Shown piece after piece: positions 13,257 through 23,018 of a stretch of 64,000 nt of DNA. The notes beneath the pieces were generated by a model that saw only the letters and a list, made by a program, of their open reading frames with translations, made no database searches and was not told the origin of the DNA. Both the position numbers and the translations under genes were made by a program. How positions within the stretch are numbered: position 1 is the stretch's first letter; each line of letters begins with the position of its first letter. This stretch comes from Tulasnella sp. 424 (Eukaryota > Basidiomycota > Agaricomycetes > Cantharellales > Tulasnellaceae): positions 372,001 through 436,000 of the forward strand of contig WSUB01000004.1 in assembly GCA_019633425.1 (NCBI GenBank), in the 5' to 3' direction.

Positions 13257-15046
13257 CTTGATTGGAACACGTCAGGCTGGCGAAAGTGCGACTGTATGGT
13301 TTACATCTCGATTTAACAGAGGCAAGCCAGCGAATCTCGAGTTTTATTGTTAGTTCGACAAACAAGAGTGGTGTCGCAGTATGTTAATTATCCCCTCCAA
13401 ACCTCCACCTATTGCTAAACCAGGTATCGTCTTTGGGGATGGGGCAAATCTCGACGGGGACTATAGCTTTCAGCTTTTCAATGGCCGCTTCGCGATCTTG
13501 TAAATTCTTCGTATCCATACTTTTCCTCGCGGCGATTTCGAATACAGAGTCGATGCATACACGAAGCTTCTTTGCTGGAAAGAATTTCTCCCACCCTTCG
13601 TAAGTTGGTATCATCGTCGAAAACGTCAAAGCGCCGAGCTTGTCCAGCAGCCGGCCCGTAGACGGATCGGCTAAGAGCTCGAGAACCCTCCTCGCTTGGA
13701 AGTGTTTCTCGGTGCGATCGTCACTAAGGTTGACGTGACTGATGTGAGGGAAGCGTTGGAAAACGTTGGCGTCAATCTCTCCTTGTTGCAGTGGATGTCC
13801 AAGATCTTGAGCACTGGCATTGACCTGTTCCAGGTGTAGTTTGGCGGAGGAGTGGTCCCCGTACCACTCACATCAAGGCGGAGGGTGTGTAGCTGGGGCG
13901 CGAAGAAAGAAGCAATGATGGGGTCCAGTGTCATCGATTCCATGAGAGCGTGCTGGCGCTCTAACGACTGCAAGGCGAGTCGTTTCAAGTGAGGCATGGA
14001 AACGGGAGGCATGCTGCCAAAACCATCTCCTCTACCGATTACCACATTCCGAAGCTCCAGCTCGACAAGTTTTGGTCCGCGCTGCAACATTGTACTCCAA
14101 TCGTTCCAATGAAGATAGGCATCTGCGATGAAAACAGAGGCCAGGGATGGTAATGCTGAAGCTATTAGAGCGTGGTGCCTTAGAACCGTCCCCCAAAGCC
14201 TAAGTACCTGTAGCTTTGGGCAGATCAAGCGGCCAGGAAAGTGACCGGTATTGAACCCTCCCTTAGATCGCAAGACTAACTCGCGAAGCTCAGGAAGCTC
14301 CTCCGGGATCGTTCTCATAATTCTGACCATTGTTCCGTCGTCGTAATTTGTTTGAAGAGAGAACGATGCCCATCGATCCTAATGCAGTAGTATCGCATCG
14401 ATCAATTCATCGATGAACTCCTTCTTCCACCTCAGATCAATCGCAATCTCCAGAGGACGACTTCCTGACTGTGAGAGTTGGAATAGAAAGGATTGGATAG
14501 GTGGAGTGGGTTGAGGCTCGAACCGAGCCTTCCCGTAGAACGTATACGTCCATAATCGTGGTTCACTGAGAACTAATTTGCGCCAGAACGATGTGACTGA
14601 GACGAGTTTGAACGGCAGCTGAAACCGAGTGTAATGTTCGGAGGTGAGATATGCCGAAAGGAATATTTGTATGAGTATTTCGACGGGAAGCTTGTAAATG
14701 TCGTTTCGTCCAGTAGCAGGGGTCGAGTTCGTGCCAGAGAACGCCTGCATTTCCATGCGTATCGAAGCGAGAGGTCGGGAGCTGCATTAAATCGGTTAGT
14801 AGTCGGCAGAGCCTTTCACAAGGGTGCATGGACTTACTCCGACAGAATGAGACGTGACGGAGGATCGGAGGTGATTGTCAAGAGCACCGCATGGTTCTAC
14901 TCTGAATCCATTTACCACGCCACCTTCAACCGCGAATGCCCATGGTATGGTGCGATCTGGCGGCTGCTCTGAGTAGTATCAAACTCCGACAGATCTCATT
15001 CAAACAAGTTGGAATGTACTGGATCGGGGCAGAGCCTTTCGACATT
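13257..15046. repeat. Tandem duplication unit 1 (F-box locus)
   Basis: About 1.79 kb that is directly repeated in the next unit. The left boundary is the shared string gattggaacacgtcaggc (13260 and 15051). The right boundary is near the shared string agagcctttcgacatttg, just before 15050. Divergence is modest: many single substitutions and a few small indels. The unit contains the whole broken F-box-like gene plus its 5' and 3' flanks. Confidence 0.85.
13384..14756 (-). pseudogene. Broken F-box/LRR-like gene (paralogue 1)
   Basis: Closely similar throughout to the intact neighbour at 15172-16545. The F-box-like N-terminus is readable (LPVEILIQIFLSAYL, then SFWRKLVLSEPRLWTYTFYG). It is interrupted twice. 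An in-frame TAG at 14379-14381 sits where the paralogue has a Lys codon (His-Lys-Asp-Arg-Trp becomes His-stop). A length difference near 13782-13800 throws the C-terminal third out of frame; the homologous ending (AAIEKLKAIVPVEICPIPKD) is open in a different frame down to 13384. I saw no splice arrangement that removes both lesions. It is most likely a recent pseudogene or a truncated 125-aa F-box fragment. Confidence 0.82.
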
Positions 15047-16850
15047 TGATTGGAACACGTCAGGCCGGCGAGAGCGCCACTACATGGTTCATATATCGAT
15101 TAACAAAGGCAAGACAGCGAAGCTTGAGTTTCATTGTTAGTTCAACAAACTGAAGGAGGGCTGGAGTCATGCTAATCATCCCCTCCAAACCTCCACCTAT
15201 TGCTAAACCAGGTATTGTCTTTGGGGATGGGGCAAATCTCTACAGGGACTATAGCTTTCAGCTTTTCGATGGCCGCTTCGCGATCTTGTAAGTTCTTCGT
15301 ATCCATACTTTTCCTCGTGGCGATTTCGAATACAGGGTCGATGCATACACGGAGCTTCTTTCCTGAAAGGAACTTCTCCCATCCTTCGTATGTCGGTATC
15401 ATCGCCAGAAGCGTCAAAGTGTCGAGCTGATCCAGCAACGGGCCCGTAGACGGATCGGCTAGGTGTTCAAGAATCCTCCTCGCAAGCGGGTGTCCTTCGA
15501 GACGACTGTCACTGACGCTGATGTGGCTGATGTGAGGGCAACGTTGGAAAACGCTGGCGTCGATATCTCCTTCGGTTTGGATGACCAAGGTCTTTAGCAT
15601 CGGCATCGCCTCTTGCCAGGTGTGGTTTGGCGGAGGAGCGGTACCCGCACCGGTCACGTTAACGAGAAGGGTGTGTAGCTTGGGCGCGAAGAAAGACGCA
15701 ACGACAGGATCCAGCAAGGCCGTTCCTGTCGGGCCGGACCGACCCGTTTTCAATCGCAAGGCGAATCGTTCCAAGTGAGGCATGGAAACGGGAGGCACGT
15801 TGCCAAGATCCCCAGCTCTGCCAATGTCCACGTTCCGAAGCACAAGCTCGACAAGTTTTGGTCCGTGCTGCAAGAGTGTACTCCAGTCGCTCCATCGGAG
15901 AGAGGTGTCTGCGATGGAAACAGAGGCCAGAGATGGTAATGCTGAAACTACTAGAGCGTTGTGCTGTGGAGCCATGCCCTGGAGCCTAAGTACCTGCAGC
16001 TTGGGGCAGATCAGGGGGCGAGGAAAGCGACTGATCCTCCACCCCTCCGGACATTGCAAGACTAACTCGCGAAGCTCAGGAAGCTCCTCGGAGATCCTTA
16101 CCAGGATCCCGGCCATCACTCCGTCGTCGGAATTCGTTTGCAAAGCGAACGATGCCCATCGATCCTTATGCGGTAACAGCGCGTCGATCACTTGATCCAG
16201 GATATCCGCCAGGGGAGACCACCACCTCAAATCGATCGCAATCTCCAGCGAAAGACTTCCTGACTGCGAGAGTTGGAATAGAAAAGATTGGAGTGGTGGA
16301 GTGGTTTGGCGCCGCAACCAATTCTTCCCGTAGAACGTATACGTCCAGAATCGTGGTTCGTTGAGAACTAATTTGCGCCAGAATGAGGAGACTAAGACGA
16401 GGTTGAACGGCAGCTGAAACCGAGTGTAGTGTTCGGAGGTGAGATATGCCGAAAGGAAGATTTGCAGAAGTATTTCGACGGGAAGCCTGCCAATGTAGTT
16501 TCGTCCAGGGGTCGAGTTCGTGTCAGAGAACGCCTGCATTTTCATGTGTATCGAATCGAGAGATCGGGAGCTGCATTAAATCGATCAGTGAGTTGACAGA
16601 ACCTTTCACAAGGGTGCATGGACTTACTCTAACAGAATGAGGCGTGATGGAGGCGGTGATTGTCAGGAAAACAGCAAGGTCTTCCGGAGGCTTTCAGATT
16701 ATCCTACAACACATTTACCACGCCACGCCACCTTCGATCGCGAATATTGCTACGGTGCGATCTGGCGGCTGCTCTGAGCAGTATCAAACTCTGACAGATA
16801 TCATTTAAACAAGTTGGAATGGATACGGATTGGGACGGAGCTTTTCGACA
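15047..16850. repeat. Tandem duplication unit 2 (F-box locus)
   Basis: Direct repeat of the preceding unit, about 1.8 kb, in the same orientation. It holds the intact F-box-like gene and the same flanking landmarks: gtgcgatctggcggctgctc near 16755 matches 14951, and caaacaagttggaatg near 16806 matches 15001. Confidence 0.85.
15172..16545 (-). CDS. F-box-like / leucine-rich protein (paralogue 2, intact)
   Basis: 457 aa in one coding exon. The N-terminus has an F-box-like signature (GRLPVEILLQIFLSAYLTS, then SSFWRKLVLNEPRFWTYTFYG). This is followed by weak LRR-like strands (LICPKLQVLRLQGM, LPSLASVSIADTSLRWSDW, KLVELVLRNVDIG, PHLERFALRL), typical of expanded basidiomycete F-box families. F-box proteins present substrates to SCF ubiquitin ligases; the substrate is unknown. 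A spliced 5' leader is likely, because a gtaagt donor and a cag acceptor flank about 60 bp upstream of the ATG in both copies. The gene is in tandem with a broken copy, so the family seems to turn over at this locus. Confidence 0.8.
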   Translation of the reverse strand: MKMQAFSDTNSTPGRNYIGRLPVEILLQIFLSAYLTSEHYTRFQLPFNLVLVSSFWRKLVLNEPRFWTYTFYGKNWLRRQTTPPLQSFLFQLSQSGSLSLEIAIDLRWWSPLADILDQVIDALLPHKDRWASFALQTNSDDGVMAGILVRISEELPELRELVLQCPEGWRISRFPRPLICPKLQVLRLQGMAPQHNALVVSALPSLASVSIADTSLRWSDWSTLLQHGPKLVELVLRNVDIGRAGDLGNVPPVSMPHLERFALRLKTGRSGPTGTALLDPVVASFFAPKLHTLLVNVTGAGTAPPPNHTWQEAMPMLKTLVIQTEGDIDASVFQRCPHISHISVSDSRLEGHPLARRILEHLADPSTGPLLDQLDTLTLLAMIPTYEGWEKFLSGKKLRVCIDPVFEIATRKSMDTKNLQDREAAIEKLKAIVPVEICPIPKDNTWFSNRWRFGGDD

Positions 16851-17005
16851 TTTCCGGAGGTACATTATGCATCGACTTGCGTTCCCTACCTCGCCGCAGC
16901 TACATGACGGGTAAGCTTAACGGCCTAAATTCTTCAAATCGGGATTTATGCTGTTTTAATTTTGGAACGTTATAAGCAATAATCGCAAGGTGACCATGCA
17001 TATGC

Positions 17006-17594
17006 TTAGGTCGTTTGAATTGCGAACGCTAAGCAAATACATATTAACGAGTCCTGAAACATCAGCTGTATCAGTTCAAATGTCCATCTCTGCGTGCATG
17101 GGAACTCGACTTACGTTGGCCCACATCTCCTGGGCGACTGTGTCGCAGTCTTCCCAGTGGGACGCCATATCCGCGCGTCCACCTTGACCTAGGTTCTCGT
17201 TGATAATTGTTGTCACGATAAACTTGAATCCCTTGGGTTGTATCTCTGAGACGAAGTTGCAATGTATTGGCCTCAGCTTTCAGAGAGAGTGGCGCTGAGA
17301 GGTGCGCACCCAGCATTCTCCCTTTGACCCGTTCACTGATCTCCTTGCACCACGCTCGTTGCTTGTCCTTGTCCTTCGAATCCCATCGCTCCTTCTCGAG
17401 GGTGGTGGATATAAGCTTCTTCATGTAGCTCTTAAGCAAGTCCACGTCGAATCTGTTGGTCTTGCACGTGAGGTCCACCGGAATACAGGAAGCAGATGTA
17501 TCCGGACTGACTTGGGTCGTGTGGGTGTAGGAGCAGACGTTGAAGGCTGGAGGGGTGACACCACCCGCATCGGTGAGCGTACTCTTGAGGTCAT
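17006..17594 (-). CDS. Tctex1-family dynein light chain
   Basis: Light chain of cytoplasmic dynein, linking cargo to the motor. Four exons, 17594-17512, 17452-17310, 17245-17115 and 17053-17006, give 134 aa. The N-terminus is Ser/Pro/Thr-rich (about 28 aa). The Tctex1 fold follows: FDVDLLKSYMKKLISTTLEK, a basic helix ending CKEISERVKGRM, then LEIQPKGFKFIVTTIINEN, LGQGGRADMASHWEDCDT and the last strand DSLICICLAFAIQTT. The strands match the family in order, though the C-terminal end differs from the common VY-L-Y ending. The start was chosen because it is the only ATG between the PEX11 leader and the first conserved helix that keeps frame through a 59-nt intron. Confidence 0.82.
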
Positions 17595-17802
17595 GCCGCT
17601 AATCGCTTTCGTCGCCCGATGATTGTTGGTGCTGGGGAGTGTAGCTTGAGGAGCGAAGGAGGGTGAGACGGAGAATTCGAGTCGCCGCTCGGTCGAAACC
17701 GAAACACAAATCTTGTTCTCTTCCACTTTCGTGAGGTGTAAACACACCACTACCCGCGTCCCCTCCTCTCTCTTTACCACCGCACATTACCGTCTATCAA
17801 CA
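17595..17802. promoter_or_regulatory. Bidirectional promoter, Tctex1 / PEX11
   Basis: 208 bp between two divergent start codons. CT-rich stretches near 17756-17775 precede the PEX11 ATG, as is common in fungal promoters. Confidence 0.45.
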
Positions 17803-19487
17803 ATGGCAGAAGATATCTCCGAGTCCTTTCACTCTTTTGGGGCTGCGTCGGCATCCTCTTTCCGTATCATCAACCCAGGCTCTGAGCTGCCACCGATCCG
17901 AAGAAGTGTTGTCGCCCCTTCGCTCAACGAGAGCCAGTATTGGGACCACCAAGAATACAGCGCCCAATCGTCTCGAAGGATGTCAATGGCTGAATCTGAG
18001 AGGGCGTATGATGATGGAAAAAGTGGAATTACCAGTAGTTCGGGACCAAGGCGAATACCTATTGTGCAGACTGCATCGTCGAGTACAGTCCGTCCAACAG
18101 CAGAGAGACCGGGGACCCTTTTGTCTGGATCTGGGCTACAAGCCAGCTCCGTGCAGGCAGCGAAACAACCGCCTCGAGTCCTAAAGCGGGAGGTTTGGAG
18201 GGACATTTTGCTCAAAAGTGATGGGCGAGACAAGGCCTTCGTGAGTAGCGACGACATTGAAACGCGAAAGCAGGCCAAACGGGAGTAATGCTGACGGAAC
18301 CATTCCACTTTTTATCCAGAAACTAATCCAATTTAGTATCCGGGTTTACTTATGGTTCCACTTGAAAGTGATCCCGCAGAAATACGGGGGCGAGTTCAAC
18401 AAACGACTCAAATCCACAGCGTCAGGCCTTTCACTAACTCGGTGAGCTATAGCGATCTAATATTAACGCTCGCAGAACTCGAACTGACAGGTATATCTCT
18501 CGCCATCTGTAGAAAATGTCTCATTCTTTTCAACTGGCTCACCCCCTTGATCGAAATAACCAACCCATCATCAGTACCGTTCACTACCTCGTCCTTGTCT
18601 GACTCAATATCATCCAAGCATCGCCCTAAACGCTCTCTTCTACACCGGTTCATCCACGCTTCACCACCGCTTCTGATAGGTATGTGCCTTCCATCCCGGT
18701 AGCGCTCAAACCTCCGCACCCAAACTTGCTGCTGCCGCATTGAGATTTCTCCGGGCTTATCACTTTCTTACGTCAGACATGTTCTGTTCACTCGCTTCGG
18801 ACGTGCACACGCTATTCACCCTGGGCCTCTTACCACGTTCAGTTGGACGCAAAGCCGATCGGGTCGCTTGCTGGCTGTGGTTCATCCTCACTTTGGCCGG
18901 CTTGGTGGAGGTGGAAACCGACCTCGCAGCTGTCCAAGCGCTGCAGCATGACTTGAATAACCGGATATACGATGTGGAATTGGACCCCAAAACCGTGGGA
19001 CGGGGAGGGAATCGAGCCGGCAAGTCGAAGGACGCCGCCGCAAGTTTAGCGCCTCAGGGCCAGCCCAACAACGTGGACTTGAGTGTTGGTGTGGATGAGG
19101 CTGAGGAAGGGCTGGAAAAGCTGCAGATGCAGAGTAAGAGTCTGAAGATATCGAGGTGGAAGCTTTATATGGACTTGGTCTTCACTTGTGAGTTGTGCGA
19201 GTCCGGGAGGAGGGCATTTGATTCCCAACAGCTTACTGACCGAACCTCTAATTCCCGTCGCTCTCGTCTCGTACAGCGTATTTGGTCTTCCAGATCCGTC
19301 GCTTCGAGGCTCCAGCATTAGCATTCTCAGGCTTGGCCTCGGCGGCTTTGAGGTCCGTGGCTTGATCTCACCTCACCTAAAACGTACCTGTGACTGACAA
19401 CTACTTGACCTACCTTCCAGCTGCTTCAAACAATACGGCAAGCATTATGCGATATTAGCCAAAGTGCGGGCTTTAGAAAGCGGCTAA
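17803..19487 (+). CDS. PEX11: Peroxisomal membrane protein PEX11 (PEX11C-like)
   Basis: Elongates and divides peroxisomes. Six exons, 17803-18240, 18320-18441, 18513-18679, 18777-19187, 19277-19352 and 19421-19487, give 426 aa. About 145 disordered Ser-rich residues precede the PEX11 core: KLIQFSIRVYLWFHLKVIPQ, RLKSTASGLSLTRKCLILFN, MFCSLASDVHTLFTLGLLP, a hydrophobic segment WLWFILTLAGLVEVE and a C-terminal amphipathic part (YLVFQIRRFEAPALAFSGLA). The long N-terminal extension and the roughly 60-residue charged insert before the last helix make it longer than yeast Pex11. The last exon and its intron were copied downstream (21216-21363) by the tandem duplication. Confidence 0.85.
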
Positions 19488-19962
19488 TTTATTGAGAATA
19501 TCGCTTATGCCTGGCGCACGAACGCTTGATTCTTTATTTCGATTTTCTGTTATGTCTATACGGTCTAATTTGGGACGTTTTACGAGATTGTTATTCCCTT
19601 TCGCTCATGCCGAGAATTTGTCTCTCCCAAGCTATTTTGTTCGAATATGCTTACTCGCCCGGGCTAGGGAGGGCCGCTTACCTTGGTCATGATATCCAGT
19701 TCTTGTGGCGTTCACGTGGGACAAAGTAACCGTCCCGGTCAACACGGGTTACGTTCAGCCGGGCACGGTATTAACCTTTGTCATGAACCATCGTCTTGCT
19801 AACACCAGGTTTAGTCACTATCTGAGAGGTCGTCATCTTCGTTCGGGGAACTACCTTCTATGTCAGAGATATATACCTTATCGTGTCTTGTCGAACAAAA
19901 CATCAAGCAACCAAACTCGAGCTTTGACATCCCCTCACCACCGTGCACCATAGTTTGAAATA
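19488..19962. promoter_or_regulatory. Upstream region of methyltransferase A
   Basis: 475 bp between the PEX11 stop and the methyltransferase A start. It is almost repeated upstream of methyltransferase B (21364-21823), so both copies probably inherited the same promoter. No other gene is seen. Confidence 0.5.
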
Positions 19963-20945
19963 ATGGATCAACCACCTAATCCACTTGCTACCCGAGACGA
20001 GAGGTTTACCTACTTGCGGAAGCTAATGGGGGACAAGGGATCCGATGGTTGGGATACAGCTTGGTTTGCCTTTCCTCAGCGATCGGGGTTGTTCAAATCC
20101 CCTATTTACTTATTATATTTCTGGTAGGCAAGAAGGGGTCACCCCATGGGACCAAGGGCACATCCAACCTCCGTTGAGAGACTTCTTTGAGTCCAATGAT
20201 GGGAAAGCTCTGTTGCAAAAGAAGTCGGAGAATGCCCGAGTGCTCGTTCCTGGGTGCGGGAAGGTGAGTTGTTCAAGATACATACACCAAAAGATATGTG
20301 CAATGCTCAAGGCAATATTTTCCGATTAGGGATACGATGCGGCTTATTTTGCTAGCCTAGGATACGAATCGTTGGGAGCGGACTTGTCCTCTACCGCTGT
20401 CGAAAAGGCCAAAGAGTACGACTTCCCCGCTATCAGAACGGGACCACTGGCAGCTAATCTGGATATGTACATATAGGTTCTGGGCAGAATCTCCAGAGCT
20501 CAAGTCGGGAAAGCTCTCATTCCAGACGCTAGACTTTTTCAAATTCGAAGTCCCGGCAGCAAAATACGACCTGGTCTACGATTACACGTGAGTTCTGCCC
20601 CTGGCCCCTCCCAGGTACCAAGCTCGGTTCTTGACACACAGAAACCCCTTGACCCACAGTTTCTTCTGCGCGCTCCCGCCTGAACTCCGTGCACCATGGG
20701 GAGCAAGGATGCGGGAGATTGTTCGACCGGGTGGAACGTTGATCACACTTGTGTTCCCCATCGACGGTCCCCGTGCGGGCGGGCCGCCTTTCTCGGTTGA
20801 CGTGCAAAATGTCACCGATGCCCTGCAAGGCAGTGAGGAGGAATCAGCGGACGCGGGCAAGTATTGGACCAAAGTGCTTGATATCGTACCTCAGAACACG
20901 GAACATGTTGGCCGAGAACGGCTAGCGGTTTGGGAGAGGCTTTGA
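19963..20945 (+). CDS. SAM-dependent thiol/thiopurine-type methyltransferase, copy A
   Basis: Five exons, 19963-20063, 20128-20263, 20330-20415, 20477-20587 and 20660-20945, give 239 aa. The fold and motifs match the TPMT/thiol (halide) methyltransferase family: WQEGVTPWDQGHIQPPLRDF, the SAM-binding RVLVPGCGKGYDAAYFASLG, ESLGADLSSTAVEKAKE, then DFFKFEVPAAKYDLVYDYTF and MREIVRPGGTLITLVFP. It probably methylates small thiols or halides; the substrate cannot be read from sequence. Compared with copy B it stops about 10 codons early because of a one-base difference in the cttt run at 20941-20944. Confidence 0.85.
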
Positions 20946-21215
20946 AACCCCGCTTCAAGACAAGCTATGACGTCTGTCGGCATTCAAATAATACATCCAC
21001 CTTTTTTTTTTTTCGCTGATTTTGAAATTTGTGATGTCCGAGTGGCTCGGAACATTTTGTGGGCGTGCCCGAGCGTTGATTGGCGGTGCGGGCTGGCCAA
21101 GTGCCTCGGCATTTCTTAAAACGGGTCGGTCTCCTGCCGAATCTTCGCTAAATAAGTAACCCGCCGCCCACATGAGAGTGTTGAAGGGCTGAGATCGCCT
21201 AGGCAGCCAGAAGTA

Positions 21216-21363
21216 AGGCTTTGAGGTCCGTGGCTTGATCTCACCTCACCTAAAACGCATGCGCACCTGTAACTGACAGCTCCTCGACCGGTCTTCAGCT
21301 GCTTCAAGCAATACAGCAAGCATTATGCGATATTAGCCAAAGTGCGGGCTTTAGAAAGCGCCT
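21216..21363 (+). pseudogene. PEX11 3'-end fragment
   Basis: Copy of the end of the second-to-last exon, the last intron and the complete last exon of PEX11, carried by the tandem duplication. The coding string corresponding to FKQYGKHYAILAKVRALES is preserved up to a TAA at 21361-21363. The rest of the gene and any promoter are missing, so it cannot make PEX11. It marks the duplication junction. Confidence 0.85.
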
Positions 21364-21823
21364 AATTTATTGAGAATATCGCTTATGCCTGGCGCACGAA
21401 CGCTTGATTCTTTCGTTCGATGTTCGGTTATGTCTAATTTGGGACGATTTACGAGCTTGTCGTTCCCTTTCACTGATACCGAGAATTTGTCTCTCCCAAG
21501 CTATTTTGGTTCGAATATACTTACTCACCCTGACTAGGAAGGTCCACGCGCCTTGGTCATTGATCTGCGTTCTTGTGGCGTTCACGTGGGACAAAGTACC
21601 GTTCCGGTCAACACGCGGCGCACGTTCAACCGGTACAGTACTCTTTGTCATGAACCATCGTCTTGCTAACACCAGGTTTAGTCACTATCTGAAAGGCAAT
21701 CATCTTGACTCGGGGAATTTCCTTCTATCTCAGAGATCTTGTCGTGTCTTATCGAAAAAAGCATCAGGCAACCGAACTCGAGCTTTGACATCCTCCCATC
21801 ATCGTGCACCACAGTTTGGAATA

Positions 21824-23018
21824 ATGGACCAACCACCTAAACAACTTGCAACCCGAGACGAGAAGATAACCTACTTGCGAAAGCTAATGGGGGACAAGGG
21901 ATCCGGTGGTTGGGACACAGCTTGGTTCGTCCGCCTTTCCTCCAGCAGTTGGGTTTGTTCCATTCCCCTATCGACTTATTATATTTCTGGTAGGCAAGAA
22001 GGGATCACCCCATGGGACCAAGGGCACATTCAACCTCCATTGAGGGACTTCTTTGAGTCCAACGATGGGAAAGCTACGTTGCACAAGAAGCCGGAGAATG
22101 CCCGAGTGCTCGTTCCTGGGTGCGGGAAGGTGAGTTGTTCAAGATACATACACAGAAAGATATGTGCAATGCTCAAGGCAATATTTTCCGATTAGGGATA
22201 CGATGCGGCTTACTTTGCTAGTCTCGGATACGAATCGTTGGGTGCGGACTTGTCCTCGACCGCTATCGAAAAGGCCAAAGAGTACGACTTCCCCGCTATC
22301 AGAACGGAACCACTGACAGCTAATCCGGATATGTACATATAGGTTCTGGGCAGAATCTCCAGAGCTCAAGTCGGGAAAACTCTCGTTCCAGACGCTAGAC
22401 TTTTTCAAGTTCGAAGTCCCCGCAGCAAAATACGACCTGGTCTACGATTACACGTGAGTTCTGCCCCTGGCCCCTCCCAGGTACCAAGCTCGGTTCTTGA
22501 CACACNNNNNNNNNNNNNNNNNNNNNNNNNNNNNNNNNNNNNNNNNNNNNNNNNNNNNNNNNNNNNNNNNNNNNNNNNNNNNNNNNNNNNNNNNNNNNNN
22601 NNNNNAATACGACCTGGTCTACGATTACACGTGAGTTCTGCCCCTGGCCCCTCCCAGGTACCAAGCTCGGTTCTTGACACACGGAAACCCCTTGACCCGC
22701 AGTTTCTTCTGTGCGCTCCCTCCCGAACTCCGTGCACCATGGGGAGCAAGGATGAGGGAACTTGTTCGACCGGGAGGAACATTGATCACGCTGGTGTACC
22801 CCATCGACGGTCCCCGTACGGGCGGGCCACCTTTCTCGGTTGACGTGCAAAAGGTCACCGACGCCCTGCAAGGCCGTGAGGAGGGGTCAGCGGACGCGGA
22901 CAAGTATTGGACCAAAGTGCTTGATACCGTGCCTCAAACCTCTTCTCCGGAACACGTTGGCCGAGAACGGCTAGTGGTTTGGGAGAGGCTTGAAAACCCG
23001 CTTCAAGACAAGCTATGA
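21824..23018 (+). CDS. SAM-dependent thiol/thiopurine-type methyltransferase, copy B
   Basis: Paralogue of copy A with the same exon phases: 21824-21924, 21994-22129, 22196-22281, 22343-22453 and 22703-23018, 249 aa. The last intron contains a 100-N gap with a 77-bp sequence repeated on both sides, so the end of exon 4 appears twice (22429-22453 and 22606-22630). If that repeat is an unmerged overlap, the gene is whole. Motifs as in copy A (RVLVPGCGKGYDAAYFASLG, RPGGTLITLVYP). The C-terminus is longer than copy A's (ends ENPLQDKL), probably the ancestral ending. Substitutions between the copies in exons are mostly conservative. Confidence 0.8.
22506..22605. other. Assembly gap of exactly 100 N
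   Basis: A run of exactly 100 N, the usual placeholder for a gap of unknown size. The 77 bp before it (22429-22505) and the 77 bp after it (22606-22682) are identical, so the gap is most likely an unmerged contig overlap rather than missing sequence. Confidence 0.95.

Larger units (their letters stand above)
19345..21215. repeat. Tandem duplication unit 1 (PEX11 tail + methyltransferase)
   Basis: About 1.87 kb, directly repeated in 21216-23284. It starts in the second-to-last PEX11 exon (ggctttgaggtccgtggctt) and ends at atcgcctaggcagccagaag. Most of both units can be aligned by eye with scattered substitutions and small indels. Confidence 0.88.

Noticed and set aside
17310..17598. A longer Tctex1 first exon reading DAGGVTPPAFNV
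   Set aside because: It has no start codon in frame. Splicing out 59 nt at 17453-17511 gives an ATG-started protein in phase.
18740..18776. Reading PEX11 through LAAAALRFLRAYHF as coding
   Set aside because: That frame cannot be joined in phase to the previous exon. The acceptor at 18775-18776 keeps frame and starts exactly at the conserved MFCSLASD segment.
22606..22630. Second copy of the methyltransferase exon-4 end
   Set aside because: Identical to 22429-22453 as part of the 77-bp overlap flanking the N gap, so treated as an artefact and not as a duplicated exon.
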